7,872 nt of DNA, from positions 1 through 7,872 of the forward strand of contig JAITHR010000155.1 of assembly GCA_031279895.1 (NCBI GenBank), read 5' to 3'. Below, in pieces: positions 6,382 through 7,872 of the stretch. Made by a program: the position numbers and the translations under genes. The stretch comes from Spirochaetaceae bacterium (GTDB taxonomy: Bacteria > Spirochaetota > Spirochaetia > Treponematales > Breznakiellaceae). Within the stretch, counting starts at the first letter, position 1, and every line of letters starts with the position of its first letter. A model generated the notes under the pieces. It saw only the letters and a list, made by a program, of their open reading frames with translations. It was not told the DNA's origin and made no database searches.

Positions 6382-6438
6382 GCTGTCTTTGCGTACTTTG
6401 CCGCGGTATCAGAACGCTTATGAAACCGCCGCCGGCGG
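6382..6438 (+). repeat. Diverged direct-orientation copy of the hairpin repeat
   Basis: This 57-base unit has a degenerate box A (GCTGTCTTTGCGTACTTTG) and a clear box B (CCGCGGTATCAGAACGCTTATG). It ends in the stem-loop CCGCC-GCC-GGCGG at 6426-6438. Its orientation is opposite to the neighbouring copy at 6292-6359. The remaining DNA to 6524 shows only scattered fragments, such as AACGACC near 6451 and CGCTTATG near 6476. Confidence 0.7.
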
Positions 6439-6524
6439 CGCCCCGCTTCAGGAACGACCCTCTCCGCCCTGTAATCGCTTATGCCCGCCCCGATATGATT
6501 CAGATTTACTCTGGAATGATTCAG

Positions 6525-6547
6525 GGAGGTGACTCACAAAGTATGAT
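6525..6547 (+). repeat. IS1-family terminal inverted repeat, left end
   Basis: 23 bases, the exact reverse complement of 7307-7329. The match stops abruptly on both sides, defining the element boundary. Confidence 0.9.
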
Positions 6548-6552
6548 TTACT

Positions 6553-7253
6553 TCAAACGAAGCCGTAATTGATATAGAAAAAGATCATATCAAAGACCCG
6601 TTTATGATTAAGCGGCTTTTTGGAAAAGCGGCACGTTCTCCGAAAAGCCCGGCGCGCAAGATTTCGTAAGCGGCGGTTATTTCCCTCTATTCCTACCGTA
6701 TGCGCCTTGCCTGTCAGTGTTTTATCCGTAGCGAACGCCGTTACGAAACTGTCCCGGTTATCCGTCGCTATTTTATTACAGGTAACACCGGGGTCTTTGA
6801 GCCGTTTTCTCAGTTTTTGCGCCGTTTCGGATCTCGGTTTCCCCGCACGTACGCTACAATTTTCCCGGTTTCCCGACGACGGGCGTAGAGAAGCCGCAAT
6901 TTGTTCTTTTTATTCCCGAAATACGTATAAAACTCGTCTATTTCAAGGCGGTCACAGCGTTCCATGCCTGTTTCTATACGGTATTTTGAGGTGGAAACGA
7001 CTTTTAAGACTTTATTAACGCTTATAACGGGCGCCTCCCGTGTTTTTACGACGCCGTTTCCTATAACCGGCATATATCCGATACTCTGATTTATTGTCGG
7101 GAGGCTTCCCCGACAGATTTTTTGAAAGCCGCTTACAAACCGGCGTCCGCAGTTTTTACGGCGGTAATTTTGAGACCCGCCGCGTTTTTTCCCGTTTTTG
7201 ACTGTCATCGCGTTGCGGCGGTGCGGGCATTTGAGTGTTATGTTTATTGTCAT
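6553..7253 (-). pseudogene. IS1-family transposase, frameshifted
   Basis: The open part runs from ATG at 7253 to TGA at 6812-6810 (147 residues). The family sequence continues in the -1 frame to TGA at 6555-6553. Joined, the protein would be about 233 residues, close to IS1 InsAB' (232). Part one has an N-terminal zinc-ribbon region, a helix-turn-helix-like stretch (ISVNKVLKV) and the first catalytic aspartate in LEIDEF (D106). Part two contains TAQKLRKRL, the second aspartate in IATDN, the glutamate in VGIEGNN and a FFYINYGFV ending. The shift is at CCGAAACGG (near 6829-6822): one more A would restore the frame. The zinc ribbon reads CPHR and YRRKNC where CxxC pairs are expected. The ATG at 7260 has a better GAAGAAGG site but is in another frame, so a second small indel near the N terminus is possible. 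Confidence 0.88.
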
Positions 7254-7306
7254 TATTCATAGTAACCTTCTTCGCCCGCTCCGTCGGTTTACCCCGCTTA
7301 CCCCGC

Positions 7307-7329
7307 ATCATACTTTGTGAGTCACCTCC
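7307..7329 (-). repeat. IS1-family terminal inverted repeat, right end
   Basis: 23 bases, the exact reverse complement of 6525-6547. Just inside it, on the minus strand, the nonamer GCGGGGTAA is repeated twice in tandem before the transposase leader. Confidence 0.9.
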
Positions 7330-7434
7330 GAAAATAGAAAATGAGAAAAATTTCCTACGGTATAAGACGGTAGCCTTGGATAATTGAAGCCGTGAAGGTC
7401 TTTGCTAAAAAACAGTACGGACTTCCCGGCAGCA
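7330..7434 (+). other. AT-rich right flank of the IS, possible gene debris
   Basis: No convincing gene. One frame reads from ATG at 7341 to TGA at 7449-7451 with a single internal TAG at 7371-7373. The part after the TAG (IIEAVKVFAKKQYGLPGSNE) looks protein-like but matches no family I recognise. No ribosome binding site precedes it. It could be the remains of a gene broken by the insertion or by the rearrangement that removed the target duplication. Confidence 0.25.
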
Positions 7435-7575
7435 ATGAATTTTATTATTGAAAATGAATTAAATAACTACGGATATTTCAGGAAAGATTATCAACCCGAG
7501 CCCGGGATGGTTGATGAAACGATAAAAGCCGAACCGGAACCCACTGTTGAAAAAGGGACTGGGACGGAGGGGTGA
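7435..7575 (+). CDS. Doubtful 46-residue reading frame
   Basis: ATG at 7435 to TGA at 7573-7575. The product begins MNFIIENELNNYG and ends in an acidic, proline-containing tail (KAEPEPTVEKGTGTEG). The composition is plausible for protein, but there is no clear ribosome binding site and I do not recognise it. Its stop overlaps the GTG of the next short frame (GTGA), an arrangement seen in translationally coupled genes but also expected by chance. Confidence 0.25.
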   Translation: MNFIIENELNNYGYFRKDYQPEPGMVDETIKAEPEPTVEKGTGTEG

Positions 7576-7664
7576 ACATCTACCGGTTTGACCCCGGCCT
7601 GTCCAACAAACAGCACTACCCGCCGGGAACCTGCCGGATACTGACTTTCCCCGGGACGGATTAA
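7572..7664 (+). CDS. Doubtful 30-residue reading frame
   Basis: GTG at 7572, preceded by GGAGGG, to TAA at 7662-7664. The product is MNIYRFDPGLSNKQHYPPGT followed by ten more residues. A GGAGG tract sits at the start but only about three bases from the codon, which is too close to be ideal. No family is recognised. It may be a fragment of a longer lost gene. Confidence 0.2.
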   Translation: MNIYRFDPGLSNKQHYPPGTCRILTFPGTD

Positions 7665-7701
7665 GTCTTTCAAGACGGATTAGCGGGCTGTTCAATGCGC
7701 C

Positions 7702-7730
7702 TTGTTCACCAACCATTTCAGGGGTATACT
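7702..7730 (+). promoter_or_regulatory. Promoter of the RelE-like toxin gene
   Basis: TTGTTC at 7702-7707 (3 of 6 to TTGACA, with the TTG core) lies 17 bases from TATACT at 7725-7730 (5 of 6 to TATAAT). Transcription would begin near 7737, leaving a leader of about 25 bases with a G-rich ribosome binding site (7750-7755) before the GTG at 7762. Confidence 0.55.
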
Positions 7731-7734
7731 GAAA
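7716..7734 (+). promoter_or_regulatory. Dyad overlapping the toxin promoter, candidate operator
   Basis: TTTCAG (7716-7721) and CTGAAA (7729-7734) form a perfect 6-bp inverted repeat with a 7-base centre, and the right arm overlaps the -10 box. Type II toxin-antitoxin operons are generally repressed by the antitoxin or complex binding such palindromes, so this is a reasonable operator. The antitoxin gene itself lies outside the window. Confidence 0.45.
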
Positions 7735-7761
7735 AAGATGAAGAAACAGCGGGGGTGAACC

Positions 7762-7872
7762 GTGAGGATATTCAAGAACCTGTGGTTTTCACGGTTTGCC
7801 GAAAGAGAGGGCATAAGCGACGGGGAGCTAAAGGCGGCGGTGAACCGGCTTGAGACGGGGCGGACAGACGCC
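7762..7872 (+). CDS. RelE/HigB-like toxin of a type II toxin-antitoxin pair (3' end outside window)
   Basis: The first 37 codons, starting with GTG at 7762 (M/V-RIFKNLWFSRFAEREGI and on to LETGRTDA), match the N terminus of the RelE-like family often annotated as RelE/ParE-family or phage-related toxin (Pfam RelE-like, PF06296, from memory). The family typically begins with a RxFKNxWFxRFAxxExI pattern followed by LxxAVxRLExGxxDADLGGG. Full proteins are usually 110-125 residues, so about two thirds is missing, including the catalytic part. Members act by cleaving ribosome-bound mRNA, and the toxin gene commonly precedes an HTH antitoxin gene; that partner would lie just past 7872. The GTG is preceded by a G-rich tract and a promoter with an internal dyad. 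It sits next to IS and repeat DNA, as is common for such pairs. Confidence 0.7.
   Translation, partial: MRIFKNLWFSRFAEREGISDGELKAAVNRLETGRTDA

Larger units (their letters stand above)
6525..7329 (-). mobile_element. Decayed IS1-family insertion sequence
   Basis: An 805-bp element bounded by perfect 23-bp inverted repeats at 6525-6547 and 7307-7329, beginning GGAGGTGACTCACAAAG at the outer ends. The 23-bp length and the terminal ...TGAT of the repeat match the pattern of E. coli IS1 ends, and the size is close to IS1 (768 bp). A single transposase gene fills it on the minus strand. No 8-10 bp target duplication is seen: the left flank is ATGATTCAG and the right flank GAAAATAGA. The transposase is frameshifted and has lost zinc-ribbon cysteines, so the copy is probably inactive in cis; its intact ends could still be moved by a related transposase. 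Confidence 0.9.

Noticed and set aside
6620..7018. 132-codon plus-strand frame inside the IS
   Set aside because: It is antisense to the IS1-type transposase, which has recognisable catalytic motifs on the minus strand.
7655..7682. GACGGATTA direct repeat flanking a GTCTT-TC-AAGAC hairpin, considered as a terminator or attachment site
   Set aside because: The stem is only 5 bp, there is no T tract, and there is no integrase or second site in the window; chance is adequate.
7459..7716. 85-codon minus-strand frame
   Set aside because: No ribosome binding site, no recognisable sequence, and its start lies within the divergent toxin promoter/dyad region.

Overview
The window looks like part of a spirochaete chromosome, most likely a Treponema-type (termite-gut-like) bacterium. 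This rests on three things: a fused AroD-AroE gene, an IS1-family element whose C-terminal protein sequence resembles IS1 copies I recall from termite-gut Treponema, and GC-rich host genes with strong Shine-Dalgarno sites. The assignment is from memory, with no database search, and is not certain to genus.

Layout. Positions 1-417 hold the end of a small exported protein of unknown function. Positions 495-2003 encode a bifunctional 3-dehydroquinate dehydratase/shikimate dehydrogenase. After 79 bases of purine-rich micro-repeats comes rpiA (2083-2829, ribose-5-phosphate isomerase A). The two enzymes link pentose-phosphate and aromatic precursor metabolism and read in the same direction. Convergent to them, 6214-3083 on the minus strand encodes a 1043-residue membrane hybrid histidine kinase (2 TM, PAS, GAF, PAS, HisKA, HATPase, two receiver domains). 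It has its own near-consensus promoter (TTGACA, 17 bp, TAGTAT) only about 22 bases before the start codon. Positions 6525-7329 are a decayed IS1-family element with perfect 23-bp terminal inverted repeats and a frameshifted transposase. Positions 7330-7664 are AT-richer and hold only short, doubtful reading frames. At 7762 the first 37 codons of a RelE/HigB-like toxin gene begin behind a promoter that carries a dyad suited to autoregulation.

The most unusual feature is a modular repeat of about 56-67 bp. It occupies the gap between the convergent rpiA and kinase genes (2839-3114) and recurs, in both orientations, just upstream of the kinase (6292-6438). Each unit ends in a short stem-loop. 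The stems differ (CCGTC/GACGG, CAGCC/GGCTG, CCCGCC/GGCGGG) but remain self-complementary around a three-base loop, which suggests that structure rather than sequence is conserved. The repeat also runs into the 3' ends of both rpiA and the kinase, so both proteins appear to carry repeat-encoded C-terminal tails.
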